From contig NZ_CP139715.1 of the NCBI RefSeq assembly GCF_034377285.1, positions 310,001 through 374,000 of the forward strand: a stretch of DNA of 64,000 nt. The letters are read 5' to 3'. The first letter of the stretch is position 1. Each line of letters starts with the position of its first letter. Position numbers and translations under genes: made by a program. Origin of the DNA: Thalassobaculum sp. OXR-137 (GTDB lineage: Bacteria > Pseudomonadota > Alphaproteobacteria > Thalassobaculales > Thalassobaculaceae). Shown piece after piece: positions 47,535-56,719 of this stretch. The notes beneath the pieces are model-generated. The model did not search any database, was not told the origin of the DNA, and saw only the letters and a program-made list of their open reading frames with translations.

Positions 47535-47774
47535 ATGATCAGCGGGTTGCTCGCGCCGATCTGGGATTCGCATATCGCCAGCCCGGACAAGGTCCGGATC
47601 GCCGGCGACGGTAGCGGTGTGCCGAACGAACCCGCCCAACAGCCCCTGGTCCGCGGACGGCCCGCCGGCGATGTCGCCGAGATGGATCTGATCGAACGCC
47701 TCGACTACATCCGCGAGACCGGCCGGGCGGCACTGAACCGCCAGCGCGCCAAGGTGGTCGACATCCTGGCCTGA
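47535..47774 (+). CDS. Small hypothetical protein
   Basis: 79 aa, mostly polar, with a helical C-terminus (VAEMDLIERLDYIRETGRAALNRQRA). No signal peptide. The 150-bp gap before it is richer in AT than average. Not in any family I know; may not be expressed. Confidence 0.4.
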   Translation: MISGLLAPIWDSHIASPDKVRIAGDGSGVPNEPAQQPLVRGRPAGDVAEMDLIERLDYIRETGRAALNRQRAKVVDILA

Positions 47775-47834
47775 CCGCCCAAGACCTTCATTTTCCCTGG
47801 AAATTTCCGCGGTCGCGCCGTGCGGCCGAATCTT

Positions 47835-47865
47835 CTTGAAACCACATTCAAGCAAATTATATAAA
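47835..47865 (+). promoter_or_regulatory. Strong sigma70-like promoter with overlapping inverted repeat
   Basis: TTGAAA (47836-47841), an 18-nt spacer and TATAAA (47860-47865). The palindrome CTTGAA-N6-TTCAAG (47835-47852) covers the -35 element and may be an operator. It lies 38 nt before the start of the gene at 47903, in an AT-rich island. Confidence 0.6.
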
Positions 47866-47902
47866 ATTATCAGAAAATGATTTGTAACCGGGAGCAACGG
47901 TC

Positions 47903-48157
47903 ATGGCGATCGGCCCCACAGGATTACCGGTTCTTCCCCCGCTCGACGGCCAGCGGGGCGCAGTCACCGACGCCTCGGAGCGTCGGGCGGATGCCCGTGC
48001 GTCCCGCGCCGGCACCGAGCGGCCGCAGGAGACCGTATTCGCGGAACCGCTGGACGAGACCGAGCGCCGGCAATTCGACCTGGAGCGGACGGCCGATCAG
48101 GTGCGTCTGCTCAACCCCAACGCACCGCGCGGGTCCATTCTCAACATTGTGGTCTAA
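47903..48157 (+). CDS. Small hypothetical protein behind a strong promoter
   Basis: 84 aa, acidic and Arg-rich in the middle with a hydrophobic C-terminus (PRGSILNIVV). CGGGAGCAACGG precedes the ATG. No signal peptide or membrane segment. Function unknown. Promoter with inverted repeat lies upstream. Confidence 0.5.
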   Translation: MAIGPTGLPVLPPLDGQRGAVTDASERRADARASRAGTERPQETVFAEPLDETERRQFDLERTADQVRLLNPNAPRGSILNIVV

Positions 48158-48189
48158 GAGCGGTTCGTCGCCGCGGCCAGACCACCGCC

Positions 48190-48591
48190 TCACACGTCGC
48201 GCGGCGTCCACTCGTTGGAAAACAGCCAGGCCATCGCCTCGCGCCTGCTCATGAAGATCCTCGTGCAGCCGGGCGCCGACCGGTTCCGATAATCCGCCCA
48301 GAGCTCGGCGATGCCGAGATCGGTCTCCCGTCCGAACACGCCTGCCGCGCGGTCCGCGTGACCGCCCATCCGCTCGACGCGTTCCGTCTCCATCGACTTG
48401 AAGGCCGCCGCGGTGAGTTCGCTCAGGTCGGCGTAGCGCAGGTCCACCAGCACCCGGACGGTGCCGGGCTGCAACCCGAGCGACCGGCGCACGGTGCGGG
48501 ATCGCATCATGTCGTCGACGGTCAACGGGCCCGTATAGGTCAGTTGGATCAGCCGCCGCGTCTCATCGTAGATCCAGTCGAGTTCCGCCAT
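48190..48591 (-). CDS. STAS/SpoIIAA-like protein
   Basis: 133 aa. IRLIQLTYTGPLTVDDMM-type opening and VRVLVDLRYADLSELTAAAF look like the STAS-like/SpoIIAA-like fold common in proteobacteria, with an amphipathic last helix. Start at 48591 has GGAG before it. Sits 79 nt downstream of hyuB on the same strand. Role unknown. Confidence 0.55.
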   Translation of the reverse strand: MAELDWIYDETRRLIQLTYTGPLTVDDMMRSRTVRRSLGLQPGTVRVLVDLRYADLSELTAAAFKSMETERVERMGGHADRAAGVFGRETDLGIAELWADYRNRSAPGCTRIFMSRREAMAWLFSNEWTPRDV

Positions 48592-48670
48592 TCCGGCTCC
48601 GTCAGCGGGGCGCTCTCCCCAGAACGCCCCGCCACCGGTTATCCGCAACTCAGCGGCGAGCGACAAGACC

Positions 48671-50365
48671 TCAATCGTCGCCTGCGACAAGCTGCGGCTC
48701 GGTCCAGCCATAGGCCTCGCGGGCCGCGGCCTCGCTGACGAAGCCGTCGCGCACGTCGATGGCGAGGGTCGCCGCATCGCGGTCGGCCGGATTGCCCAGC
48801 CCGCCGCCGCCCGGCATCTCCAGCACCAGCGTGTCGCCCGCCGGGATCGTCTGGCGTCCCTTGCCCTGCAGCTTCGGGCCGGACTTCAGATAGATCTTTC
48901 CGGTCGCCCCGTTCGCCCCGCCGTTACGGCCGCGCGGCGGATGGATGACCCGGTCGAACATCGAGGAGATGGCGAACGGCCTGCCGTCGGCATGGGCGAT
49001 CTCCATCACCTGGCCGGTGCCGCCGCGATAGGTGCCCGCACCGCCGGAATCCGTCCGGTACTCCTTCTTCCAGAAGATCAGCGGGGCGATGGTCTCGTTC
49101 ACCTCGACCGGGGTGTTGCGCACGCCCGACGGGAAGGAGGTCGCGTCCATGCCGTCCTTGCCCGGACGCGCGCCGGTGCCGCCGGTGTGGAAGGTGTTCA
49201 TGGCGAAGGGCCGGCTGTCGCCGTAATCGCCGTCGACGATCCCGCGGCCGCCGAGCAGCACCGGATTCCACAGGCAGCTCGTGCCCTCGGCCGGCACCTT
49301 GTCCGGGATGATGTGGTTCAGGCAGCCGAGCATGACGTCCGGCAGCATCTGGCCGATCACGTGGCGGGCGGCCACGGCACAGGGCGGCGGGGCGTTCAGG
49401 ATCGAGCCCTCGGGCGCGGTGATCCGGATCACGCCGAGCGAGCCGGCATTGTTCGGGATCGACCCGCCGATCACGCAGCGCACGCCGAAGCTGGCATAGG
49501 CCTGGGTATAGGTCAGCGGCACGTTGATGCCGTAGCGCGAGGTGCCGGACGTCCCCTCGAAATCGATGTCGATCCCGTCGTCGGACACGGTCAGCGAGCC
49601 GACCAGGTCGACCTCGCTCTCGAACCCGTCGATCCGCATGGAGTTGTGGTAGGTGCCCTTGGGCAGCTTGCCGATCTCCTCCAGCATCCCGGCGCGGGAG
49701 CTGTCGATGATGTGGCGGCCGAGCTCGCCGAGATCGGCCATGCCGAACTCGCGCATCATCTCCACCAGCCGGCGCCCGCCGACCTCGTTGCAGGCCATCA
49801 GGGAGTAGATGTCGCCTTCCACCTCGATCGGGTTGCGGACGTTCACCTTGATCAGGTGCAGCAGGCCGCGATCGACCTCGCCCTCGCGGGCCAGCGGCAT
49901 GATCGGGATGTTGATCCCTTCCTCGTAGACCTGCCGGCCATCCGGCCCGAAGCCGCGGCCGCCGATATCCACCACATGGGAGGTGCAGGCGAACAGACCG
50001 ACCGGCTTGCCGTCCAGGAAAGTCGGGGTGACGACGGTGATGTCGTTCAGGTGGCCGGTGCCCTTCCACGGATCGTTGGTGATGTAGACGTCGCCGTCCT
50101 TCATCGTCTCGATCGGGTAGACCTCCAGGAAGAACCCGACCGAGGCGGCCATGGCGTTGACGTGGCCGGGGGTGCCGGTCACCGCCTGGGCCAGCATCTG
50201 GCCGTCGGTGTCGAACACGCCGGCGGAGATGTCGCCGGCCTCCCGCGCGGAGGTGGAAAAGGCCGTGCGCACGAGGGTCTGGGCCTGCTCCTCCACGACG
50301 GAGAGCAGACGGTTCCACTGGATCTGGATGTGGATCTGGTCGAGGGCCGAACGGTTGGTGCTCAT
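48671..50365 (-). CDS. hyuB: Hydantoinase/oxoprolinase subunit B (HyuB)
   Basis: 564-aa B subunit of the N-methylhydantoinase/acetone carboxylase/oxoprolinase superfamily. SAREAGDISAGVFDTDGQML, ITNDPWKGTGHLNDIT and the glycine-rich NGGANGATGKIYL and MPGGGGLGNP are typical. Start at 50365 fits GGAG at 8-nt spacing. It follows hyuA by 11 nt. ATP-dependent opening of a cyclic amide is the likely reaction; the substrate is unknown. Confidence 0.92.
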   Translation of the reverse strand: MSTNRSALDQIHIQIQWNRLLSVVEEQAQTLVRTAFSTSAREAGDISAGVFDTDGQMLAQAVTGTPGHVNAMAASVGFFLEVYPIETMKDGDVYITNDPWKGTGHLNDITVVTPTFLDGKPVGLFACTSHVVDIGGRGFGPDGRQVYEEGINIPIMPLAREGEVDRGLLHLIKVNVRNPIEVEGDIYSLMACNEVGGRRLVEMMREFGMADLGELGRHIIDSSRAGMLEEIGKLPKGTYHNSMRIDGFESEVDLVGSLTVSDDGIDIDFEGTSGTSRYGINVPLTYTQAYASFGVRCVIGGSIPNNAGSLGVIRITAPEGSILNAPPPCAVAARHVIGQMLPDVMLGCLNHIIPDKVPAEGTSCLWNPVLLGGRGIVDGDYGDSRPFAMNTFHTGGTGARPGKDGMDATSFPSGVRNTPVEVNETIAPLIFWKKEYRTDSGGAGTYRGGTGQVMEIAHADGRPFAISSMFDRVIHPPRGRNGGANGATGKIYLKSGPKLQGKGRQTIPAGDTLVLEMPGGGGLGNPADRDAATLAIDVRDGFVSEAAAREAYGWTEPQLVAGDD

Positions 50366-50376
50366 GGTCATTCTCC

Positions 50377-52491
50377 TCACGCCGCCGTCTTGTGCTTGGC
50401 GGTCAGGATCAGGTAGCCGAGGCCGTCCACCTTGGCATTGAAGGTCGACGTCACGACGGTCGTGGTCTGGTCCTCGACGATCAGCGCCGGGCCGGCCACG
50501 GTCATGCCGGGCGCGAGGTCCGTGCGGGCATGGATGGCGTAGTCGGCATCGCGCTGCAGGTCGGGATCGAACACCACGCGGCTGTCGATCGGCGCGGCGG
50601 TGCCGGCACCCGACGCGGCCTCCACCGGTTCCGGCGCCGGCGCGATCGGGGCGGCGACGGTCAGGGTCCAGGACAGGATCTCCGGCTCCACGTCGGGGAT
50701 CGTGCGGCCGTAGAGCTTGGCGTATTCCGTCTCGAAGGACTTGCGGATCGCGTCGCCGTCGGCGGCGGTCAGGTCGCCTTCCGGCAGCGGCACGGTGATC
50801 TCGTGACCCTGACCCGAGTAGCGCATATAGGCGACCCGGGTCTCGGACAGCTCGACCCCGGCGGCCGCCGCGCTGACGATGGCGCGGGCCTCGTCCGACA
50901 TGCCGGTCAGCAGCGCGTTCACCGAGCCGGCGTCGAAGTCGGAGAGCAGCAGGTAGCGGCTGCGCACCACCTCGTAGGAGACCGGGGCGCGCAGGAAACC
51001 GATGGCCGAGCCGACGCCGGCGCCGGTCGGCACCACGATGGTATCGATCGCCAGCTTCTCGGCCAGCCGGGCGGCATGCAGCGGCGCGGCGCCGCCGAAG
51101 GCGATCATCGCGCGGGCGGAGATGTCCTTGCCCCATTCGATGGCATGGACGCGGGCGGCGTTGGCCATGTTCTCGTCGACGATCTCGGCCAGCGCGAAAG
51201 CGGCGAGCCGGCCTTCCAACTGCATCGGCGCGCCGACATCGGTCGCCACCGCCTTCTCGGACGCGGCCACGTCAAGCGCCACGGAGCCGCCGGCGAAGCG
51301 GGCCGGATCGACCTTGCCCATGACCACGTCGCCGTCGGTCACGGTCGGCCGCTCGCCGCCGCGGCCGTAGCAGGCCGGGCCCGGCTCGGAGCCGGCACTC
51401 TCCGGGCCGACCTGCAGCCGGCCCATGCTGTCCACATGGGCGATGGAGCCGCCGCCGGCACCGATCTCCACCATCTCGATGGCCGGGATGCGCACCGGCA
51501 GGCCGCTCCCCTTCATGTTGCGGTAGACCCGGGCCACCTCGAAGGTGCGAGTCATCTGCGGCGCGTAATTGTCGATCAGGCAGATCTTCGCCGTGGTGCC
51601 GCCCATGTCGTAGGAGACGACGTTGGCGAGGCCGCATTCCTTGGCGATCTCGGTCGCCAGGATGGCGCCGCCGGCCGGGCCGGACTCGACCAGCCGGATC
51701 GGGAAGCGCACGGCGGTATCCAGGTCGGTCAGGCCGCCGCCGGACGTCATCAGCAGGAACGGGCAGCCGAAGCCGCGCGACCGCATCTCGTCCTCCAGCT
51801 TGCGCAGATAGCCGGCCATCTTCGGCTGAACATAGGCATTGGCCGAGGCGGTGGACTGGCGCTCGTACTCGCGGATTTCCGGGCAGACCTCGCAGGACAG
51901 GGTGATCGCCAGGTTCGGCCGCGCCTCGGCGATGATCTCGGCCACCCGCGTCTCATGGGCCCCGTTGGCGTAGGAGTGCAGCAGGCCGATGGCCACCGCC
52001 TCAACCCCGTTCGCCTCGAACTGCGGCAGCAGCGCGCGCACGCTGTCCTCGTCGAGGTCAATGAGCACCTCGCCGCGGTAGTTCATGCGCTCGCGCACCG
52101 ACCAGCGCAGGTAGCGCGGGACGATCGGATCCGGCCGGTCGATGTTGATGTCGTACTGCTCGAACCGGTTCTCCTGCGCCATCTCCACGGAGTCCCGGTG
52201 ACCCTCGGTGGTGATCAGCGCCGTCTTCGCCCCCTTGCGCTCGATCAGCGCGTTGGTGGCCAGCGTCGTGCCGTGGATGATCAGGGTCACGTCGCCCGGC
52301 GCGATCCCGGCCTCAGCGACGGCTTTCTCCACCCCGTCGATCACCCCCTGCTCCGGCGCCCGCGGCGTGGTCAGGACCTTGGAGGTGACGCGGCGGCCGT
52401 CGGCGGCGGGGTCGCCGATCTCGAGGGCCACGTCGGTGAAGGTGCCGCCGACATCGACGGCAAGACGAACGGACTGGGGGTTAGCGCCCAT
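50377..52491 (-). CDS. hyuA: Hydantoinase/oxoprolinase subunit A (HyuA)
   Basis: 704-aa ATPase-like subunit. VRLAVDVGGTFTDVALE, TLIIHGTTLATNALIERKGA, VVSYDMGGTTAKICLI and AFGGAAPLHAARLAE are the actin-like ATPase motifs of the family. Start at 52491 is chosen because the upstream in-frame leader is not conserved-looking. Divergent from the amidohydrolase gene at 52714. Forms the hyuA-hyuB operon. Confidence 0.93.
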   Translation of the reverse strand: MGANPQSVRLAVDVGGTFTDVALEIGDPAADGRRVTSKVLTTPRAPEQGVIDGVEKAVAEAGIAPGDVTLIIHGTTLATNALIERKGAKTALITTEGHRDSVEMAQENRFEQYDINIDRPDPIVPRYLRWSVRERMNYRGEVLIDLDEDSVRALLPQFEANGVEAVAIGLLHSYANGAHETRVAEIIAEARPNLAITLSCEVCPEIREYERQSTASANAYVQPKMAGYLRKLEDEMRSRGFGCPFLLMTSGGGLTDLDTAVRFPIRLVESGPAGGAILATEIAKECGLANVVSYDMGGTTAKICLIDNYAPQMTRTFEVARVYRNMKGSGLPVRIPAIEMVEIGAGGGSIAHVDSMGRLQVGPESAGSEPGPACYGRGGERPTVTDGDVVMGKVDPARFAGGSVALDVAASEKAVATDVGAPMQLEGRLAAFALAEIVDENMANAARVHAIEWGKDISARAMIAFGGAAPLHAARLAEKLAIDTIVVPTGAGVGSAIGFLRAPVSYEVVRSRYLLLSDFDAGSVNALLTGMSDEARAIVSAAAAGVELSETRVAYMRYSGQGHEITVPLPEGDLTAADGDAIRKSFETEYAKLYGRTIPDVEPEILSWTLTVAAPIAPAPEPVEAASGAGTAAPIDSRVVFDPDLQRDADYAIHARTDLAPGMTVAGPALIVEDQTTTVVTSTFNAKVDGLGYLILTAKHKTAA

Positions 52492-52713
52492 GGCAGACAA
52501 TCGATCCTGAGTTTGCGGTGCAGCATTTTGGAAGAGAAGGATCGTTCCCACGATTGGACGCCACGTCAACGCCTGTATGCGCGAGAAGCGTCCCTAACGT
52601 CGATTTGGAGGTCTTTCGGCCGCCGCGCATGTGGGGCTAGACTCCTTGCCGACCCCGCCCGTTTCCCGGCGCCCGCCTCCCCGGCTGCCGCGCCCCACAG
52701 AATGGAGTTCCCC

Positions 52714-54177
52714 ATGAGCGGTCCGTCCGCCCCCGGCACCACCGTCATCCGCAACGCCGCCTGGATCGTCGCCTGGGACGCCAAGGAGAGCCGCCACGTC
52801 TACCTGAAGGGGGGAGACGTGGTCTTCGCCAACGGCGTGGTGACCCAGGTGGGCGGCCGCTATACCGGCGAGGTCGATGTGGAGATGGACGGCTCCGAGC
52901 GCATGGTGATGCCGGGCCTGGTCAACATCCACTCGCACCCGACCAGCGAGCCGCTGCGCAAGGGCGTGACCGACGAGATCCGCAGCCCCGGCTTCTTCCA
53001 TTCCTCGCTCTACGAGTTCCTCACCATCTTCGAGAACGACCCCGAGGGGCTGGCCGCGAGCCTGCGGGTCGCCATGGCCGAGCTGCTGACCAGCGGCGTG
53101 ACCACTGTGGTCGACTATTCCTTCCCGTTCGACGCCTGGCTCGACGTGCTGGCCGAGTCCGGCATCCGCGCCTGCGTGGCGCCGATGTTCAAGGACGCCA
53201 AATGGTACACCAATGACGGCCACCAGCTTCAGTACGACTGGGACGAGACCGGGGGCGGACGGGCCGGGATGGAAAAGGCGATGCGCACCATCGACCTCGC
53301 CAACCAGCACCCCTCGGGCCGCCTGATGGGCATGATGGCGCCGGCGCAGATCGACACCTGCTCGGCCGACCTGCTGCGCGACAGCTTCGACTACGCCAAG
53401 GAACGGAACCTGCCCTGGCAGACCCACGCCGCCCAGTCGGTGAACGAGTTCCAGGAGATGATCCGCCGCCACGGCCGCACCCCGGTGCAGTGGATGAGCG
53501 ATATCGGCGTGCTGGGCGAGCACGCGATCATCGGCCACGGCATCTTCCTCGACCATCACCCCTGGGTGCACTGGTCGACCCGCGAGGACCTGCGCCTGCT
53601 GGCCGACAGCGGCACCACCGTCGCCCATTGCCCGACCGTGTTCATGCGCCGCGGCATCACCCTGCGCACCTTCGGCGGCTATGTGCGCGAGGGCATCAAC
53701 ATGGGCATCGGCACCGACACCTATCCGCACAATTTCCTGGAGGAGATGCGCAACGTCGCCACGGTGGCCCGCACCATCGCCGAGACGGTGGACGACCTGA
53801 ACACCTCCGACATCTTCAACGCCGCCACGGTCGGCGGGGCCCGGGCCTTGCGCCGCGACGATATCGGCAAGCTGGCGGTCGGTTGCCGCGCCGATCTGGT
53901 CTGCGTCGACCTGACCGCGCCGTCGATGATGCCGGTGCGCGAGCCGATCCGCTCGCTGATCTATGCCGCCACCGACCGGGGCATCCGCGACGTGTTCGTG
54001 GACGGCAACCAGGTGGTGAAGGACGGCGCGGTGACGACCATCGACCTGCGCGCCGCCCTGGACGAGCTGCAGGCCGCACAGGAACGCTCGTTCTCCAGCA
54101 TCCCGACCCGAGACTGGGCCGGCCGCACCGTCGACCAGATGGCCCCGATGGTGTTCGAGACGCGGGAGAGCCTGTGA
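52714..54177 (+). CDS. Amidohydrolase family protein (cytosine deaminase/SsnA-like)
   Basis: 487-aa metal-dependent hydrolase. VNIHSHPTSEPLRK carries the HxH ligands, QTHAAQSVNE a further His, and IGTDTYPHN the catalytic Asp. The N-terminal strand domain and the C-terminal RSLIYAATDRGIRDVFVDGN are typical of deaminase/hydrolase members. ATG at 52714 has TGGAG before it. Its divergence from hyuA-hyuB suggests joint degradation of a cyclic or heterocyclic nitrogen compound; the compound is unknown. Confidence 0.87.
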   Translation: MSGPSAPGTTVIRNAAWIVAWDAKESRHVYLKGGDVVFANGVVTQVGGRYTGEVDVEMDGSERMVMPGLVNIHSHPTSEPLRKGVTDEIRSPGFFHSSLYEFLTIFENDPEGLAASLRVAMAELLTSGVTTVVDYSFPFDAWLDVLAESGIRACVAPMFKDAKWYTNDGHQLQYDWDETGGGRAGMEKAMRTIDLANQHPSGRLMGMMAPAQIDTCSADLLRDSFDYAKERNLPWQTHAAQSVNEFQEMIRRHGRTPVQWMSDIGVLGEHAIIGHGIFLDHHPWVHWSTREDLRLLADSGTTVAHCPTVFMRRGITLRTFGGYVREGINMGIGTDTYPHNFLEEMRNVATVARTIAETVDDLNTSDIFNAATVGGARALRRDDIGKLAVGCRADLVCVDLTAPSMMPVREPIRSLIYAATDRGIRDVFVDGNQVVKDGAVTTIDLRAALDELQAAQERSFSSIPTRDWAGRTVDQMAPMVFETRESL

Positions 54178-54207
54178 GGCCTTAACCCAGCCCTTCGCGT
54201 GATCCCC

Positions 54208-54329
54208 GGCCCTTCGACACGGCCCCCGGCTAACCGCCGGGGTCCTGCTCGGGGCGAGGTCGAAGGGCGAAATTTTAGACCTCGCCCTGAGCAGCCCCCG
54301 GACTTGATCCGGGGGCGTGTCGAAGGGCC
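54208..54329. repeat. Inverted repeat pair (CCTCGCCCTGAGCAGC family), copy 3
   Basis: Unit GGCCCTTCGACACGGCCCCC to CGGGGCGAGGTCGAAGG (54208-54268) faces GACCTCGCCCTGAGCAGCCC to GTGTCGAAGGGCC (54278-54329). The second unit has a CCCGGACTTGATCCGGGG insert, which matches the other repeat family's core, so the elements combine. Confidence 0.85.
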
Positions 54330-54402
54330 TCTACACGAAGAATGCCCCAAAAGGCGCCCGCAAGAGGCGCTCCGCGATAAAACCCCTGGGAGGAACCACC
54401 GC

Positions 54403-54957
54403 ATGGCCCGCGTTCCGTATCTCACGCCGGACGACCTCGCGCCCGAGGACCAGGATCTGCTGAAGCGACCGATCACCCTGCACCGGGCGCTGGCGAACAG
54501 CCCCGGCATGGCCCGCGCCTTCGGCACCATCGGCGGCCATATCCGCTACGGCAGCGGCCTCGATCCTCGGCTGCGCGAGCTCGCCATCATCCAGGTCGGC
54601 TACCTCACCCGCAGCCCCTACGAATACTCCCACCACTGCCGCCTCGGCGTAGAGCAGTTCGGAGTCAGTGCCGAGGACATCCACGCCATCAGCCGCGAGA
54701 CCGAGGCCGAGTGCAGCGGCGGCTTCCCCGAGCTGGAGACCGCCGTACTGCGCGCCGCCCGCGAGATGGTCACCGAGATGGCGGTCACCGACACCGCCTA
54801 CGCCACCCTGGAAGCCGGGATCGACCGGGCGGATCTGGTCGACCTCATCGTCACCATCGGCTTCTACTGCGGGGTGGTTCGGATCCTCGCCAGCCTGCAG
54901 ATCGACGTGGAGGACGACTACGCCCCCTGGCTGGAGCAGTTCCCGCTCCCGGCCTGA
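54403..54957 (+). CDS. Carboxymuconolactone decarboxylase family protein
   Basis: 184-aa CMD-domain protein (AhpD-like alpha fold). LDPRLRELAIIQVGYLTRSP and YEYSHHCRLGVEQFG mark the domain. It lacks the CxxC seen in the related gene at 56720. GGGAGGAACC precedes the ATG. It is followed 34 nt later by an SDR gene, and both share GGGAGGAAC-type ribosome sites. Confidence 0.85.
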   Translation: MARVPYLTPDDLAPEDQDLLKRPITLHRALANSPGMARAFGTIGGHIRYGSGLDPRLRELAIIQVGYLTRSPYEYSHHCRLGVEQFGVSAEDIHAISRETEAECSGGFPELETAVLRAAREMVTEMAVTDTAYATLEAGIDRADLVDLIVTIGFYCGVVRILASLQIDVEDDYAPWLEQFPLPA

Positions 54958-54991
54958 ACCACAAGAACACGATCAACCGGGAGGAACGGGC

Positions 54992-55804
54992 ATGCGCCTG
55001 AAGGACAAGGTCGCCATCGTCGTCGGCGGCGGACAGCAGCCGGGCGAAACCCTGGGCAACGGCCGCGCCGTCGCCCTGCGCTTCGGACAGGAAGGGGCCA
55101 TGGTGCTGGTCGTCGACAAGGACCTGGCCTCGGCGCAGGACACGGTCGCGATGATCGCCCAGGATGGCGGCACCGCCTCCGCCTTCCAGGCCGACATCAC
55201 CGACGAGGAGAGTTGCCGCGCCATGGCGGCCGCCTGCGTCGAGCGCTACGGCCGGATCGACATCCTGCACAACAATGTCGGCATGTCCTTGGGCGACCGG
55301 CCGACGCCGGAGATGGACATGGAGGTCTGGGACCGGCTGTTCGACATGAACCTCAAGGGCATGGTCATGACCTGCAAGCATGTGCTGCCGGTCATGCGCG
55401 ACCAGCGCTCGGGCGTGATCCTGAACGTCTCCTCCACCTCCTCGATCAGCGGCCGGACGGAGCCGACCGCCCGCAGCGGCGTCGCGTACAAGACCAGCAA
55501 GGGGGCGGTGAACACCCTCACCCACCATCTGGCCGTCGAAAACGCCGAGTTCGGCATCCGCGCCAACGCCATCCTGCCGGGTCTGATGGACACGCCGATG
55601 GCGATCGAGCGCCGGGCGCGGGAGCGCAACATCGACCGCGAGGAGGTCCGCCGGGAGCGCAACGCCCGCGTCCCCCTGCTCGGCCGCATGGGCTCCGCCT
55701 GGGACGTGGCCAATGCCGCCCTGTTCCTCGCCTCCGACGAGGCGGGCTACGTCACCGGGCTGATCATGCCGGTGGATGGCGGCCTGACATCGGTGCGCGG
55801 ATAG
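54992..55804 (+). CDS. SDR-family oxidoreductase
   Basis: 270-aa short-chain dehydrogenase/reductase. VAIVVGGGQQPGETLGNGRA is a cofactor loop slightly longer than the usual TGxxxGxG. The catalytic Ser lies in NVSSTSSISG and YxxxK is AYKTSKG. C-terminal PVDGGLTSVRG is normal. Follows the CMD-domain gene by 34 nt. Substrate unknown. Confidence 0.88.
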   Translation: MRLKDKVAIVVGGGQQPGETLGNGRAVALRFGQEGAMVLVVDKDLASAQDTVAMIAQDGGTASAFQADITDEESCRAMAAACVERYGRIDILHNNVGMSLGDRPTPEMDMEVWDRLFDMNLKGMVMTCKHVLPVMRDQRSGVILNVSSTSSISGRTEPTARSGVAYKTSKGAVNTLTHHLAVENAEFGIRANAILPGLMDTPMAIERRARERNIDREEVRRERNARVPLLGRMGSAWDVANAALFLASDEAGYVTGLIMPVDGGLTSVRG

Positions 55805-55992
55805 GCCGGCGCAGCCCCCTGTCGGCCGCCGGCACAACCCAGTTGTGCATCCGCGTCCGCCCTCGGTGACCTTAGCGGGAGAAGGGGTGACATCCGCTCG
55901 GGAGTGTGGTCGCGTTGCGGTCGACGACGACCGTCAACGCCGGATCTCACGACGTGGGGCAGGACCGCGACCCGGCGCGGCGGCACAGGAGA

Positions 55993-56646
55993 ATGCGCTT
56001 GGTAGACCGCACCGTCGACCCCGACTGGGTCGAGCCGACCGACGCGGAGCTTGATGCGGCCGCCACCGCGATCATCGAGGGCTGTCCGCCGAGCCGCCTG
56101 AGCGCCGACTGCCTCGCCTGCTTCTTCGCGACCTCGCCGGACACGCTCGAGAACACGAAGCTGAGCTTCCTGTTCTCCTACTGGCAGAAACACACCGACC
56201 CGCAGACCGGCCGCCAGAACCGGGCGGAGTTCGACATGCTCACCCTGCTGCCGGCGGTGGGCAATATCATGATCCTCGACGTGCTGCGCGACGGCTTCGA
56301 CGCCCGCTACCGGCTCTACGGCACCGGCGTGGCGGCCCATGCGGGCCGCGACTGGACCGGCGAGAGGGTCTCGGACATGAACCGGGTGACCCGGAACAAC
56401 CTGGCGCTGATGTATCGCGCGATCTACCTCGCGGCCTATCGGGCGCGGCGCCCGATCTACAGCCTTCACCGCTCGCCCGACTGGGTGAGCGCGAAATGCT
56501 GGCGCCGCGTCGTCCTGCCGATGACCTACGAGGGCGAGGTCTGCTCCCAGTTCATTGTCGGCAACATCCCGGTCGATCCGTTCAACCTCTCCCGCGAGGA
56601 CCAGGCGCGCCAGCAGGCGCGGGTGCGCAAAAAGACCACGGAGTAG
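55993..56646 (+). CDS. PAS-domain protein (PAS_5 type)
   Basis: 217 aa. LTLLPAVGNIMILDVL, ARYRLYGTGVAAHAGRDWTG and WRRVVLPMTYEGEVCSQFIV follow the PAS_5 pattern also seen at 44417. No output domain. Start at 55993 is preferred to a GTG at 55906, though AGGAG is close to it. Placed between an SDR and an AhpD-like gene, so it may sense a metabolite of that route. Confidence 0.7.
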   Translation: MRLVDRTVDPDWVEPTDAELDAAATAIIEGCPPSRLSADCLACFFATSPDTLENTKLSFLFSYWQKHTDPQTGRQNRAEFDMLTLLPAVGNIMILDVLRDGFDARYRLYGTGVAAHAGRDWTGERVSDMNRVTRNNLALMYRAIYLAAYRARRPIYSLHRSPDWVSAKCWRRVVLPMTYEGEVCSQFIVGNIPVDPFNLSREDQARQQARVRKKTTE

Positions 56647-56719
56647 ACGCGAGACTCTCCTGTACCGGCCGTCGGGGCGTCGGTGTACCGTCGCACGACC
56701 AACCGGGAGGGCGCATCGC

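Noticed and set aside
55906-55992. GTG start for the second PAS protein
   Set aside because: Adds 29 Arg-rich residues not typical of the family; the ATG at 55993 is simpler.
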